64,000 nucleotides of DNA from Lewinella sp. W8 (GCF_004375085.3 NZ_SNAQ03000003.1:62001-126000); one strand, 5' to 3'; positions 26,501 to 35,341 are shown, counted from the first letter of the stretch. Translations and numbers: made by a program. The notes: generated from the sequence alone by a model not told the origin.

Positions 26501-29356
26501 CATTGCCAACTCGTTCAGGGAAAGTCTTTCCTGGGACTCTCCAACGGCCAGCGCTCCTTCAATGGCGGGAAGAAGTTCCCCCCTGGCCAGGGTTTCCCGC
26601 ACGCGAACGAATTCACTTTCCTCTGCGGGGGCGGCTCCATAATTGTCGGGGGCTTCCTTTTCGATCAACGATAACCATTCCAGTATCGCCAATGTGACCC
26701 GATTGGTGGCGATGCTGGACTCTTCTGGGCTTAACACCCCCCGCCGGTTATCGTACTCAATGCCAGAAACGCGGAACCGATAGAAGTAGCATTCGTCCAG
26801 ATAAGCCGAAAAATCACTAGTCAAAATGGGCTGGATCACTTCCAGGGCGGCTCTGGGCTCACCTTTCACCAGCGCTTTCCTGCTACGCTTCAGTCCATCT
26901 TCCAGGGCCTCCATGGCGGCACCTTTCAGCGAAGCTTGCTCAGCACCCTTTCCGGAAGTATCCTGGTATTCCCGTTCAATTTCTCGTTCCAGATCATCGA
27001 GTAGGGCGTCGTCCAGGACGTCGGCATCAATGAGGTAGTGAAGTTCCTTCTTAAGTTGATTATCCCCCTTGTTGAGGAGGTAGCGCTGAACGACCAGGAT
27101 GTTGTCCAGCTGCTGTTCGGCGTACCCTCCCGCCGCGGCGGGCCGGGCCCGCCGTAATTCCTCGGCTACGGTTTCCCGGGCTAGCCGTTCGACCTCCGGG
27201 TCGATGCCCTCCAACAGGTCTTCCCGGACCCCGCTACTGATGTAACCCTCGTCCAGGGCGGGCCAACGACTGATTTTTAGTAGGTTATCGTAGTTGACCT
27301 CTACGTCCTGCGAAGACAAGCTGTGTCCGATGGCCACCGTCAGGTCAAGGTTGGGGTTGGGGTACACGGCCAGCGCCCGGGCCCAGGTTTGTAGTGCCGG
27401 ATCGGTGGCGAAATAATCCATCACGTCCTCTCCGTCCCGCCACCGGAAGTCTTTGATGGATTCGTCAATCCGCTTTTCCCGCATCTTCTCCCGGAAGTGG
27501 TCAAAGTTTCCACCGAGCTCTAGTTGATGGTTTTCCAGCTTTTCGGCGGCCAGGAAGATGCCCTCGCTGTCGCTCGGAAACAGCCCGAAGTGTTGGAAAA
27601 GGAGTTTTTCCTGAAACCCCCAGTCTACGGGCGCGATGGGCGTAAGGATCAGCCGTTGGGGGAAGGCCGAAATCCACTGCAGGTGATGGGGGGCAATGCT
27701 GGGCACCCCCTTGGCGGCATGATCGAGTAACTCGTGGGCGTCGCCGAGAATGAGCAACCGCTGCCCCCCGAACCTCTGGGCGAGTTCTTCGATGGCTAAC
27801 CCGTCCGGTTCCCGCTCGTTCCAGCACCGGTTCAGCTGGTGCTGGTAGTAGTAGACCTCCGCGTAGACGTCCCGCCGGGTAAGCTCGGCGGAAAGGCGCC
27901 GAAAGAGCCGACCCCGGTGACTTTTCGGGTCCACCTCGTCGATCAGCAGGACGTATTCACTGGCAAAACTCTTGGCGGAGAAGCGGGCGTTGGGAAAACC
28001 ACCACTGTTGATGGTTGCTTTAAGCGTGGCGGGCACGTTCAGTACCCTGGCGCCTTCCTCACTGGCCCGCTCCCGCATGGCCCGGGCCAGCCGCAGATGG
28101 CTGGTCTCCAGGGGGATGTTTTTTGTCTGACTTACCCAGGGAATCTTGTAGGGTGGCCGGTCGGGGGCCACGGCAAGCACCCGTTCTTCGGCTCGCTTGC
28201 GCAATTCGGCTTCTTCCCGGGCAGCCTGCTCCAGTTCTTTGACTTGCTTCCACCACCGACGAAAACCCCAAACAAATAGCAGTAGCCATAGTCCGCCAAG
28301 TGTCCACGGCAGCCAGGAACGGATGCCGGCGTTGCGGTCGTGGGTAACGGGAAGGAAGGCATAGGTGGGCACCGTCACCTTTTCGATTCCGGTGAGTACG
28401 TCCGTGAGGTGGGTAATCTCACAGGGAGCTACCGCCCGCCGAAGGGATACCGTCACCGCAATTTCATATCGTTTCTCGGCGGGGAGCTTAATCGCCAGGG
28501 TACGGTCTCGTCCCTGACTTTCCCCGTCCACGGTCCATTTGTATTCGTAATCCTCGGGGCGGTAGCCCAGGGTGGCGAGTAGCTCATCGTCGAAAAGCGC
28601 CGTAAAATCGTATTCGTTTTCGGGGGAGTAATCGGCCAGACTTTCCGGTAGTTCGATGCCGATCAGGGGGGGAGGGTTGCTGCACCGGACGTCGAGATAC
28701 TTGATGGTCCGACCATTACTGCTGGTCTGGGGCGCCCACACCTCCAGGGTGATTAACTGCTGGGCCGCTTCGTCCACAATCGGGGCGACCCGGTAGGGTA
28801 GGTCCCAGTTGGTGCTGTCCACGAGGATCGTGTCTCCCGTCGGGCCACTGGTGACGGTCCAGGTCCACCGCAGGTCCGTGCTGTCCAGTCCCGGAAAGTA
28901 GGAACTGTTGGTAAAGACGATGGCTTCGTCGATCCGGGCCGTGTTCGGCCCGGTAATGCTTACCGTAGTTTCGCCCGTGGTCCGTAAATAATCCCGGATG
29001 AGGAAGAAGGAGATGGCGGCCAGGGCAAAAGACGCCAGCATGACGTAGGGCCAGGCCCGGTCGAACCACCGCCGGACTTTCTTATCCGTCGTCTGCTCTC
29101 CTGCCGCTTGCGGATGTCCGATAACCGGACGGGTTTCCTTCAGCTCCTCGAGGTAGGTCGCGAAAATTCGGGCAAAAACGGCCTGTTCCCCACCATTCTT
29201 GCACAACGCCGGCCCCAGAATCAACCCCAGCTCCTCGGGCTTTTTCAGCCGGTCAGGACCAAAGGCCCGCAATAGCCGGTACACCCGCAGCCGGTCGGCG
29301 GGGGTGATCTCGAAGCCAGCGGCTTCGAGCCGGAGGAACAATCCCTCCAGGGGCAA
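23525..29356 (-). CDS. Giant CoxE/vWA-like membrane protein with collagen-like tail (MoxR partner)
   Basis: The 1943-aa protein starts at TTG 29356; no in-frame ATG precedes it after the stop at about 29395. Residues 1-72 are a helical domain like the N-terminus of CoxE-type MoxR partners. A membrane span (about 103-120), two PKD-like beta domains (about 130-335) and a second span (about 349-364) follow. A cytoplasmic vWA-like domain spans about 466-620, with D-E-V-D-P in place of the DxSxS metal site. A long helical region leads to a third span (about 1150-1170). Two carboxypeptidase-regulatory-like modules lie near 1475 and 1592, and G-G-x-G/G-x-G repeats at about 1770-1925. It is the last gene of the MoxR operon. 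Role in conflict signalling is inferred. Confidence 0.83.
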   Translation of the reverse strand: MPLEGLFLRLEAAGFEITPADRLRVYRLLRAFGPDRLKKPEELGLILGPALCKNGGEQAVFARIFATYLEELKETRPVIGHPQAAGEQTTDKKVRRWFDRAWPYVMLASFALAAISFFLIRDYLRTTGETTVSITGPNTARIDEAIVFTNSSYFPGLDSTDLRWTWTVTSGPTGDTILVDSTNWDLPYRVAPIVDEAAQQLITLEVWAPQTSSNGRTIKYLDVRCSNPPPLIGIELPESLADYSPENEYDFTALFDDELLATLGYRPEDYEYKWTVDGESQGRDRTLAIKLPAEKRYEIAVTVSLRRAVAPCEITHLTDVLTGIEKVTVPTYAFLPVTHDRNAGIRSWLPWTLGGLWLLLFVWGFRRWWKQVKELEQAAREEAELRKRAEERVLAVAPDRPPYKIPWVSQTKNIPLETSHLRLARAMRERASEEGARVLNVPATLKATINSGGFPNARFSAKSFASEYVLLIDEVDPKSHRGRLFRRLSAELTRRDVYAEVYYYQHQLNRCWNEREPDGLAIEELAQRFGGQRLLILGDAHELLDHAAKGVPSIAPHHLQWISAFPQRLILTPIAPVDWGFQEKLLFQHFGLFPSDSEGIFLAAEKLENHQLELGGNFDHFREKMREKRIDESIKDFRWRDGEDVMDYFATDPALQTWARALAVYPNPNLDLTVAIGHSLSSQDVEVNYDNLLKISRWPALDEGYISSGVREDLLEGIDPEVERLARETVAEELRRARPAAAGGYAEQQLDNILVVQRYLLNKGDNQLKKELHYLIDADVLDDALLDDLEREIEREYQDTSGKGAEQASLKGAAMEALEDGLKRSRKALVKGEPRAALEVIQPILTSDFSAYLDECYFYRFRVSGIEYDNRRGVLSPEESSIATNRVTLAILEWLSLIEKEAPDNYGAAPAEESEFVRVRETLARGELLPAIEGALAVGESQERLSLNELAMLQNQAADLEKRWRSGMIAYQEKEIERNRAAMGLLELLRQAEAGQATAGQEPASEELPSVIVEAFVERKQYTQALGYLAGFINERAPQYAEEHERLRDQNLSILKMSSPPPLKQTKQRATTKSTPFRFGEQNLADGLLALAAKLDDYVSERAQSSNISPEQTLSEPPTLEEYFRPEPTNLGEKDAPEEEEEEITFDKPKWFPMMIGVSFWIVLFLLFALYRWHNTQDLYSAMEDYPVLDLIAEDRGPTSDYARAHVQALTAYDNGEYATFKDKIVEAQEAYPDGRYTLAEINQLIGIYNECAEFFNTEHLPGLDTLGDDDNFWGLLLHWYERQINFSIDSTNAELLGMQLNFGHLGGLMRYYAIRAEEGSNVAKNRLREDYSGGMWDQYFDTLSYRPNLATLLDREATRVVDINGAELADGGLRITTSYYLQSSTSQRRGILAVIASGESPDLFPIEIDPDLTTASIDLEGGDFEGTSDSLRVIIEEFKAGDWVTEAAKTIAFRHVWAPTQQVPVQQPPQTTTEETRLLIKLLDETTRQPIAGAGVVVYPIRRGETAPNLRTRLASFLRNRQNPLPAISLITTPSGVIELAPTPEEVSGYLISPAGYGFQLIAAEDLSSSTVPLYFQSTSPPIDNPSANNIIIQVVDDADGSVITGARLVVERGNSQEVVNTDEITGIYQLSVPEAGEEDLLVTASYSGYQDRTVNLRDPVQRTPQTQQGPPSADAGYLTIRLPREANASTFILRSGERRRLTQAASPLRVDRFIVEGDAVIELAADVREFIIIAESVDIDGVLQITSEKSVARQASPGSNGANAGADCAQGRPGQAGRDGVDGQSGPNLRINFATILRLDGMVVTLDGQNGGQGGDGGQGGRGGNGSCALLCPAGSGGAGGQGGRGGNGGNGGNLVIERFGFPLKYSGATNLNQLIKFSANPGISGRGGQGGQGGRGGNAAEPRVLPPCPTNFQKPGAPGREGNTGGRGYNGKAGSLIDNR

Positions 29357-29414
29357 TATGTGGGTTGGTTCTGCGATGACGATGGTCGTTGTTCAGCAAT
29401 CCGTGTGGTCGGCC

Positions 29415-30359
29415 TTAGCCGTAAAGCTCCCGGAGTTTCTGGCGGTCTTCTTCGGTTTTGACGAGGATGGACAGCTGGTGAATGCCGGGTTGAACGTTGT
29501 CAATCTTGCCGTCGGGATTCATCACCGCCAGCATCCGCAACCAGGCGATCAGTTCGGCCGTGGACGGTTTCTTTCGCAAGTCCTGGGCCTGCAGATCCTG
29601 AAAATACTTGATCAGGTCCTTGAGGGCAGACTCGGTGTACCGATTGTGCTCCCCCAGCTGGGCCTTGGCGATTCGCAGGAGGGTTTCGGCGTCGGGGCGC
29701 TCGATGTGGTGGAATACGCAACGCCGCAGAAAGGCGTTGGGGAGGTTCTTTTCCGAGTTGGACGTCATGATGATGACGATCCGCCGCTCGGGATTGGCCG
29801 TAATCCGGCGGTTGCCCTGTTCCCGAACCTCAAAGGTGTAATGCTTGATCTCGTTGAGCAGGTCATTGGGCAGATCCCTTGGGGCCTTATCGATCTCGTC
29901 AATGAGCACAACGCTGCTCTGATCTAGATGCTCCTCTCCGCGTAAGGGAAAATCTGGAGCAGCGTCGCTCCGGGAGCGGGCGATGGCCAGCCCCAGGGCC
30001 TGGAGCTTCAAAAAGTGACGAACCTGTGCGGATTCGGCGTCCCCTTCCTTGAGGTTGGCGGCCCGGAAGTGCCCGAGGGCATCGTAAGTATAAAACAGGT
30101 CCCGGGCCTCCACGGTCGTTTTCGTATTAAAGATGTGGGGGGTGGGCGCAAAATTAAGCCCGTGCGCATCGTTGGCGGCCGCCAGGTCCGCGGCCACTTT
30201 GTAGGCCAGCTCCGTCTTTCCGGTGCCAGGGGCGCCGGTCACCAGCAGCGGCTGCCCGAGGGCAATGGCCGTCTCCACGGCAAGCCGCAATTCGTCGGTC
30301 AGGATGTATTTGGCCGGCTCGAAGGCCGGCGGCCGGGCGTCGCGGATGGTGAAGCTCAT
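29415..30359 (-). CDS. MoxR-family AAA+ ATPase
   Basis: The 314-aa protein starts at ATG 30359, overlapping the previous stop as ATGA, so translation is coupled to the EAD-iSTAND gene. Walker A is G-A-P-G-T-G-K-T at 42-49 and Walker B is V-V-L-I-D-E-I-D-K near 148-156. Sensor 1 is in M-T-S-N-S-E-K and an arginine finger lies in F-L-R-R-C. The lid domain has the MoxR-type P-S-T-A-E-L-I-A-W segment. MoxR ATPases work with vWA proteins as chaperone-like metal-dependent machines. Here the vWA-like partner is encoded 58 bases downstream. Confidence 0.92.
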   Translation of the reverse strand: MSFTIRDARPPAFEPAKYILTDELRLAVETAIALGQPLLVTGAPGTGKTELAYKVAADLAAANDAHGLNFAPTPHIFNTKTTVEARDLFYTYDALGHFRAANLKEGDAESAQVRHFLKLQALGLAIARSRSDAAPDFPLRGEEHLDQSSVVLIDEIDKAPRDLPNDLLNEIKHYTFEVREQGNRRITANPERRIVIIMTSNSEKNLPNAFLRRCVFHHIERPDAETLLRIAKAQLGEHNRYTESALKDLIKYFQDLQAQDLRKKPSTAELIAWLRMLAVMNPDGKIDNVQPGIHQLSILVKTEEDRQKLRELYG

Positions 30360-31450
30360 GATATTAGCTTTTCGTTGTAATCGTTGATGAGGCGCTGGAT
30401 CTCGGGGTTGATCACGGCCATGTAATGGGGGGTATCCGGGTCGAAGATGCTTTCTCCGAAAATGCGGGGGTTGTCTCCCTCGGTGAGGACCTTCCGGTAG
30501 CGTTTCAACCAGTTGACGACGTCGTCGCACCAGACCTTCTCAAATTCCGAAATGACGCAGGCCCCCGCAATGTCCTGGACGGCTTGCCGGACGGATTCGG
30601 CGCGTTCCGCCCGCCTTTCGTTGAACTCAAAGGAGAAGAAAAACAGAAACTGGGGCGCGGATTCTGGAAGGGGATGACTGCGGATATGTTCGATGAACCA
30701 GGTGACGGTTTCGGCAGCCAGCTCCGGCTTTCGGTCCTGGTCTTCCAGCCGGAAGAAAACGGTAACGATATCCCCCTTCTCCAGCGCGTTCACGCGGGGA
30801 GAGTTTTCCCAGAAATACTGAAGGGTTTTATCCATCAGTGGCCCGTGGGCGTCCGCGTTAAGTCCGGCCTTATCGTAAAGTCTTACCAGAATTTCCTGGC
30901 GATACTCTTCGGGTTTTCGGCGGCGGGAAACCACGTAGGGAGTCAGCCGTTCCACGGAAACGGGGTTGAGGAGATCCGGGTTATCGATGTCCCGGAAGTG
31001 TCCCATCAGATCGTGGGCCACCCGCTCGAAAAAGTGTTCGTGCTCGTGGCGATCGTCTCCCTGGAGGATGAAGAATTGACACTGCTCGTCACTACAGCGG
31101 AAATCCAGCAAATCATCCATCTGGTCTTCCCGGTTGATGGTGTAGGCATGAAAGATGTCCACCGGATGTCTTTCCGGCAGTCCGGCGGGGTCCTCCTGGC
31201 GATTTTCGATGGAGCTAACCAGTCGTAACAGATCGCCGGCTACCTGAGCCCGGTAGGTGCTCACGTGAAACTCCAGGATCTCTCCGTTCGTGATTCGCCG
31301 CTCCTGGTCGTTGTGGCGGGAGGTCAGCTGCACCACCGCATCTTCCCTTTCCGGAGCCACTTGCTGCACCACGGACCGTAGCTGCACCAGGGCAGCATCG
31401 ATATCGGGTAAAGCAACGAGGTCTCGAATCTCCTTAAACGCGGAGGACAT
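30356..31450 (-). CDS. EAD11-like plus inactive-STAND (iSTAND) protein
   Basis: The 364-aa protein starts with ATG and opens with an EAD11-like helical domain (about 1-85: I-R-D-L-V-A-x-x-D-I-D-A-A-L, ending I-E-N-R). The following region (about 97-360) resembles the iSTAND domain. It begins H-A-Y-T-I-N-R, then strand F-F-I-L-Q-G-D-D-R-H-E-H-E-H-F-F at about 126-141 sits where a STAND NTPase would have its P-loop, but no G-K-S/T is present. It ends in a winged-helix-like or helical stretch. Known iSTAND proteins couple EAD-bearing partners to MoxR systems. It is first in the three-gene operon; promoter not identified. Confidence 0.78.
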   Translation of the reverse strand: MSSAFKEIRDLVALPDIDAALVQLRSVVQQVAPEREDAVVQLTSRHNDQERRITNGEILEFHVSTYRAQVAGDLLRLVSSIENRQEDPAGLPERHPVDIFHAYTINREDQMDDLLDFRCSDEQCQFFILQGDDRHEHEHFFERVAHDLMGHFRDIDNPDLLNPVSVERLTPYVVSRRRKPEEYRQEILVRLYDKAGLNADAHGPLMDKTLQYFWENSPRVNALEKGDIVTVFFRLEDQDRKPELAAETVTWFIEHIRSHPLPESAPQFLFFFSFEFNERRAERAESVRQAVQDIAGACVISEFEKVWCDDVVNWLKRYRKVLTEGDNPRIFGESIFDPDTPHYMAVINPEIQRLINDYNEKLIS

Positions 31451-31744
31451 AGTATGGGTAGGCTGTGATGTAGTCGGAAAAATACAATGTTTTCCGTCAA
31501 TTGCAACGGCGTGCGGGTGCCGGGAATTTTGGCAAGGAGCAAAAATGATGGGGCGGGCAGCCCAAGGGTCGCTTAATTCCCACTAACCTGGCCATCCGGG
31601 CAACCCTGGCACCTGCCCCTCGGGCCCACTAAATGGACGACTTTGCTCGGCTTCTTCTCGCTTGGTTTCAAGCGCTTCAATGCTGGAATCGCTGTGTCCA
31701 AAAAGAACAGCCGGACGATGGGAAGACGTGCTCCAGATAATGAA
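31451..31744. other. Gene-free spacer upstream of the MoxR operon
   Basis: This spacer must contain the MoxR operon promoter, since the operon is transcribed leftward from here. The closest box is GGAAAAATA near 31480, a poor match. A degenerate copy of the dispersed CACCTGC motif lies at about 31609-31625. No reading frame is convincing. Confidence 0.5.
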
Positions 31745-31790
31745 ATGGCCCGGAAAGTGAGTAGGATATTCCAACTTCTTTCCGGGCCAT
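31745..31790 (-). terminator. Hairpin terminator of the outer-membrane barrel gene
   Basis: Perfect 13-bp arms ATGGCCCGGAAAG (31745-31757) and CTTTCCGGGCCAT (31778-31790) enclose a 20-base loop, 25 bases beyond the stop of the barrel gene. Read on the minus strand, it is followed by a short T-rich stretch. Confidence 0.7.
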
Positions 31791-31814
31791 CGTCACCTTA
31801 CGATCTTCTCGGCC

Positions 31815-34484
31815 TTAGAGACGGTAGAAGAAGGTGCAGAGGAAGTAGCGACCGAGGGCGTCGCTGGTCGTTTCGGAGTTCACGAAGGCCTGGGCCGTCC
31901 GGTTGATGACGGTGTTCTGATCGAGGAGGTCGAAGGCGGCAATCCGGAAGTAGTGACGCGCCTTCTTGAAGGGCCGTACCTCCAGGGCGGCACGGAGATC
32001 AGGAATGTCGGTGCTTCCGGTGAAGCCCGCATCTTCGAAGAAGCGGTACAGGAAGCGGGTTTCCAGACGCCAGCGGGGATTGACCTCCAGCTCAAATTGC
32101 GCCAGTAGGTCGTGGGTCACGGTTTCAATGACGGGCGAAGTATCATCACTGAAGGCGTTGCGGTTGGTGGTGTAGGTGTAGCCCAGTTTGATGAAGCTGT
32201 CCTCGTTCAGCTCCGAGGTGATGTTACCCCCGAGGGAGGCCGTGGTGGAGATGTTCGTTTGGCTTTCTCCGTCGACAAAGCCCTGGCCCCGGCTGCCGAT
32301 AATGCTGGCGTCCACCCGGAATTCCCCGTTGATGAAGTTCATGCCGATGGTCGAGCCGAAGAAGGCGTTACCCGTCCAGGCGTGGCTGACGTTTACCGTT
32401 TGGTAAATCTGCTGCCCGCGGGTGAAGGTCACGGAGTTACCGAAGGCATTGTCCGTGTAGGTGGCCGAGAGGTTGGCGTTGGCGCTGATGGCGCGGTACT
32501 GATCGTTGAACCAGAGGAAGGTCCGGAAGGAGTGGCGTACGGCGGGTTCCAGATCGGCGTTACCGATGGTGACCCGACCGGTGCTTCCGGGTTGAGCGAT
32601 GGTCTGCAGCTGGTTAACGGAGGGTGCGCTTACGCTGGTGTTGAAGCTGGAACTGAAGAAGCCCTTCTTCAGGCGCAGGCGGAGTCGTGCGTTGGGCAGA
32701 ATGTAGTTGAAGCGTTCGCTGCGCATGACGTCGCCCTCCAGGCCCAGCTCTTTGCTCTGGTATCCCGTGCCGAAAGAGAAGTTATTGCCCCGGCCGAAGG
32801 GGTGGACCAGCGAGACGGTACCCGTGTATCCGTTCCAGGTTCTGGTCAGGAGGTTCTCGGTTTCGTCCTCGTCGAGGCGGAAGTCATAATCTCCTTCGTT
32901 CTGATCAAATTCGTAGTTGGTCGTCAATGACAGGCGCCACTTTTCCGAGAGGGGTTCGGTGAAGTTCAGTCGCCCGCCGTAGGAAGTGTTGACGGTCAGC
33001 TGGTCCTGGAATTGCTGGCCGTTGGCCAGCGCACCGGGGATGGCGAGTTCTTCGCCCAGTCCGGCGGTGGTCAGGATCAGGTCGTTGGTCGTTTCGTTGT
33101 AGCTACCGTCCACGGAAGCCTGGAAGGTCCGGCCTTCCTCTTTGCCGATCCGGGTGTTGTAGCTGGCTCGAATGTCACCTCCGGGGCGTTCGTTGGTCGT
33201 CCGCTGATCAACGCTGTAGTCTTCGGTGAAATCTTCGCCTTCAATGATGGTGTTGGCCAGGCTGTTGTTGGCCCCGCCGGTGATGAAACCGGAACCGTTT
33301 ACCCGCAGCCGGCCCACGCTGTCCACTTTTTGCCGGTATTCAAAACCGATGCGGTGGCTGTAGCTGTCGCTGGCGTTGGTCTGTACGGTTTCGGTGTTTC
33401 GTTTGTCGTCGGCCCGGGTAAAGGCTTCCCGGGTGGTGGCCTGCTGGGCCTGGGTGCGGTCGAAGAGGGCGTAGTCGGCGGTCAGCTGACCGTTCTTGCC
33501 GATCGAGCGGCCGAAGTTGACGCCGGCAGCCAGGCTTCGGTTTTGTCCAGCGGCATCGCCGCCGCTGACGGGCAGGTTGCCGTCGTCACCGAAGCGGGTG
33601 AAGCGGCCGCGGCCGGAATTGCCGTTAAATTCGGCGATCTCGTCTCCGGAGAAACCTACCCGGTTGATGTTGTTGATGGTTCCGAGAATACCGAGCTGGG
33701 AAACGTCGCTGATGCGGAAACCCTTACCCCCGGCCTGGTATCGCTCCTCCGTACCGTAACCGGCGTAGAGGTCACCAAATACTTTGGCCTTGAATTCGTC
33801 CTTCATCTCCAGGTTGATGGTGGTGTTGTCCTGTCCGTCGTCTACCCCCGAGACTTCCTCGGCGTCCGTCTGCTGGTCAAAGACTTCGACGTTCTGAACG
33901 GCCTTGGCGTCAAGGTTTTGCGTAAGCAGGGTAGAGTTACCGGCGAAGAAGGGCTTACCGTTGATCAGCACTTCGTTGACGGGTCTTCCCCGCCAGGTGA
34001 TTTGCCCGTTGGCGTCCACGCTCATTCCGGGAAGTCGACGCAGGAGGTCTTCCACCACGGCATTTTCGCCCACGGCGAACGCATCGGCGTCGTACATCAT
34101 CGTGTCGCCCTTCATCCGGATTGGAATGCGGTCGGCGGTTACTTCCACGCCGTTGAGGAAGAAGCCGGCGGGGTACATTTTGAGTTCACCGAGACCGAGA
34201 AACTGGTCATCTTCGGTGATGTTGAGTTTTTGGTCGGGGCGCTCATAACCGAGGAAAGTCACGCGGAGCAGGTACTCTCCGGGTTTTACGTTCTGCATCA
34301 GAAATTCTCCCTTGCCGTCGGTAGTACCGAAGGCGGTCAGGAGGCTGTCGGTGCTGCGCAGCAGTACGGCGTTGGCACCCGGAAGGGTCATGCCGGTGGT
34401 ATCCACCACGGTGGCACTGATTTCAGTCTGGGCCACTGCAAACAAGGACGAAAAGACTAAAAGCAGGGTAAAAAGGTTTCTCAT
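31815..34484 (-). CDS. Outer-membrane beta-barrel (TonB-dependent-receptor-like) protein
   Basis: The 889-aa precursor has a signal peptide (1-18), a carboxypeptidase-regulatory-like beta-sandwich (about 20-105) and a plug domain (about 125-225) with W-R-G-R-P-V-N-E-V-L-I-N-G. A long barrel of alternating strands ends in F-F-Y-R-L. This is the Bacteroidota outer-membrane barrel family that resembles TonB receptors. No TonB box is obvious. It stands in line with two GLPGLI genes, the usual companions of this family. Cargo or substrate is unknown; peptide or metal handling has been suggested for relatives. Confidence 0.88.
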   Translation of the reverse strand: MRNLFTLLLVFSSLFAVAQTEISATVVDTTGMTLPGANAVLLRSTDSLLTAFGTTDGKGEFLMQNVKPGEYLLRVTFLGYERPDQKLNITEDDQFLGLGELKMYPAGFFLNGVEVTADRIPIRMKGDTMMYDADAFAVGENAVVEDLLRRLPGMSVDANGQITWRGRPVNEVLINGKPFFAGNSTLLTQNLDAKAVQNVEVFDQQTDAEEVSGVDDGQDNTTINLEMKDEFKAKVFGDLYAGYGTEERYQAGGKGFRISDVSQLGILGTINNINRVGFSGDEIAEFNGNSGRGRFTRFGDDGNLPVSGGDAAGQNRSLAAGVNFGRSIGKNGQLTADYALFDRTQAQQATTREAFTRADDKRNTETVQTNASDSYSHRIGFEYRQKVDSVGRLRVNGSGFITGGANNSLANTIIEGEDFTEDYSVDQRTTNERPGGDIRASYNTRIGKEEGRTFQASVDGSYNETTNDLILTTAGLGEELAIPGALANGQQFQDQLTVNTSYGGRLNFTEPLSEKWRLSLTTNYEFDQNEGDYDFRLDEDETENLLTRTWNGYTGTVSLVHPFGRGNNFSFGTGYQSKELGLEGDVMRSERFNYILPNARLRLRLKKGFFSSSFNTSVSAPSVNQLQTIAQPGSTGRVTIGNADLEPAVRHSFRTFLWFNDQYRAISANANLSATYTDNAFGNSVTFTRGQQIYQTVNVSHAWTGNAFFGSTIGMNFINGEFRVDASIIGSRGQGFVDGESQTNISTTASLGGNITSELNEDSFIKLGYTYTTNRNAFSDDTSPVIETVTHDLLAQFELEVNPRWRLETRFLYRFFEDAGFTGSTDIPDLRAALEVRPFKKARHYFRIAAFDLLDQNTVINRTAQAFVNSETTSDALGRYFLCTFFYRL

Positions 34485-34585
34485 AAGGCTGGGGTTATTG
34501 GAAGGAAAGTGAACGTGGCGATGGGGGAGCAGGCATGCCCGGAAGCATCGGTGCGGCGGGAATGTCTGCTCCTCCAGCGCAAAAA

Positions 34586-35341
34586 TTAATTTCTACCTCT
34601 TTGCCAACTGCGGCGACGGCGTTCCATCATTTCGCGGGCACGGGCCATTTCTTTTTCGAATTTCTCGCGGGTAATGACCTGCTCGTCGGCGGGGCGCTCG
34701 ATGGTCAGGGCTTCTCCGCTGGGTTGCATGGTCAGCATTTTGTACTCGGTGTAGCGGCCCTCATTTTGCACTTTGAGGTACACAATGGCGCCGGGCAGAC
34801 CACCGTAGCCGCGGGGACCGACGCTTACGGGAATGCTGGGGGTGTAGTAGGCGGTGAGCGTGTCTCCCTCAATGCTTACGGCCGTGGCCAGCTTGGTGGG
34901 CAGGGGGATTTCCCGCATACCGATGTCGGCCTTGGCGATGTTCCACTTCGGGGCGACCCACTCGTCCTCCATAATGAAGGCGCGATCCATCACCCGACGG
35001 CGGTCGGTAACCGTGGAGTCTTTCAGGTTGGTGTAGTAGATGTCGGGGTTCTCCTGGTTGCGCATCCACCAGCCGCCACGACCACCTCCGCCGGTGTTTT
35101 CGGCCGGCAACTGCTGATAACTGAAGGCTTCTTCGTTGAAGGTCACCCGGCCCACCCGGTCAAATTCACCGTCGGCCATCCGCTTCATGATTTCGTCCTT
35201 GCGGTCTTTGGGCATCCAGTCGCCCATCTCAAAGTAGTAGCGTTCGTTGTAGTCAATGGTGCCACTGGAGATTTGCGCCCGAAGGGCGGGGGCAAAAAAC
35301 AACATTAGCAGGGCGATCAGGGGTAATTTCGTGTACTTCAT
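34586..35341 (-). CDS. GLPGLI family secreted protein
   Basis: The 251-aa precursor has a signal peptide (about 1-22, ending R-A-Q). Its namesake motif reads G-L-P-G-A-I-V-Y-L near residues 180-188, followed by the typical beta-rich end and a Met/Arg-rich amphipathic C-terminus (about 215-251). GLPGLI proteins are exported Bacteroidota proteins of unknown function, usually next to an outer-membrane barrel gene, as here. It lies 101 bases upstream of the barrel gene on the same strand. Confidence 0.9.
   Translation of the reverse strand: MKYTKLPLIALLMLFFAPALRAQISSGTIDYNERYYFEMGDWMPKDRKDEIMKRMADGEFDRVGRVTFNEEAFSYQQLPAENTGGGGRGGWWMRNQENPDIYYTNLKDSTVTDRRRVMDRAFIMEDEWVAPKWNIAKADIGMREIPLPTKLATAVSIEGDTLTAYYTPSIPVSVGPRGYGGLPGAIVYLKVQNEGRYTEYKMLTMQPSGEALTIERPADEQVITREKFEKEMARAREMMERRRRSWQRGRN

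Noticed and set aside
33012-34460. 482-codon frame antisense to the outer-membrane barrel gene
   Set aside because: Composition is Val/Gly-rich shadow sequence with no start context; the barrel gene explains the region.
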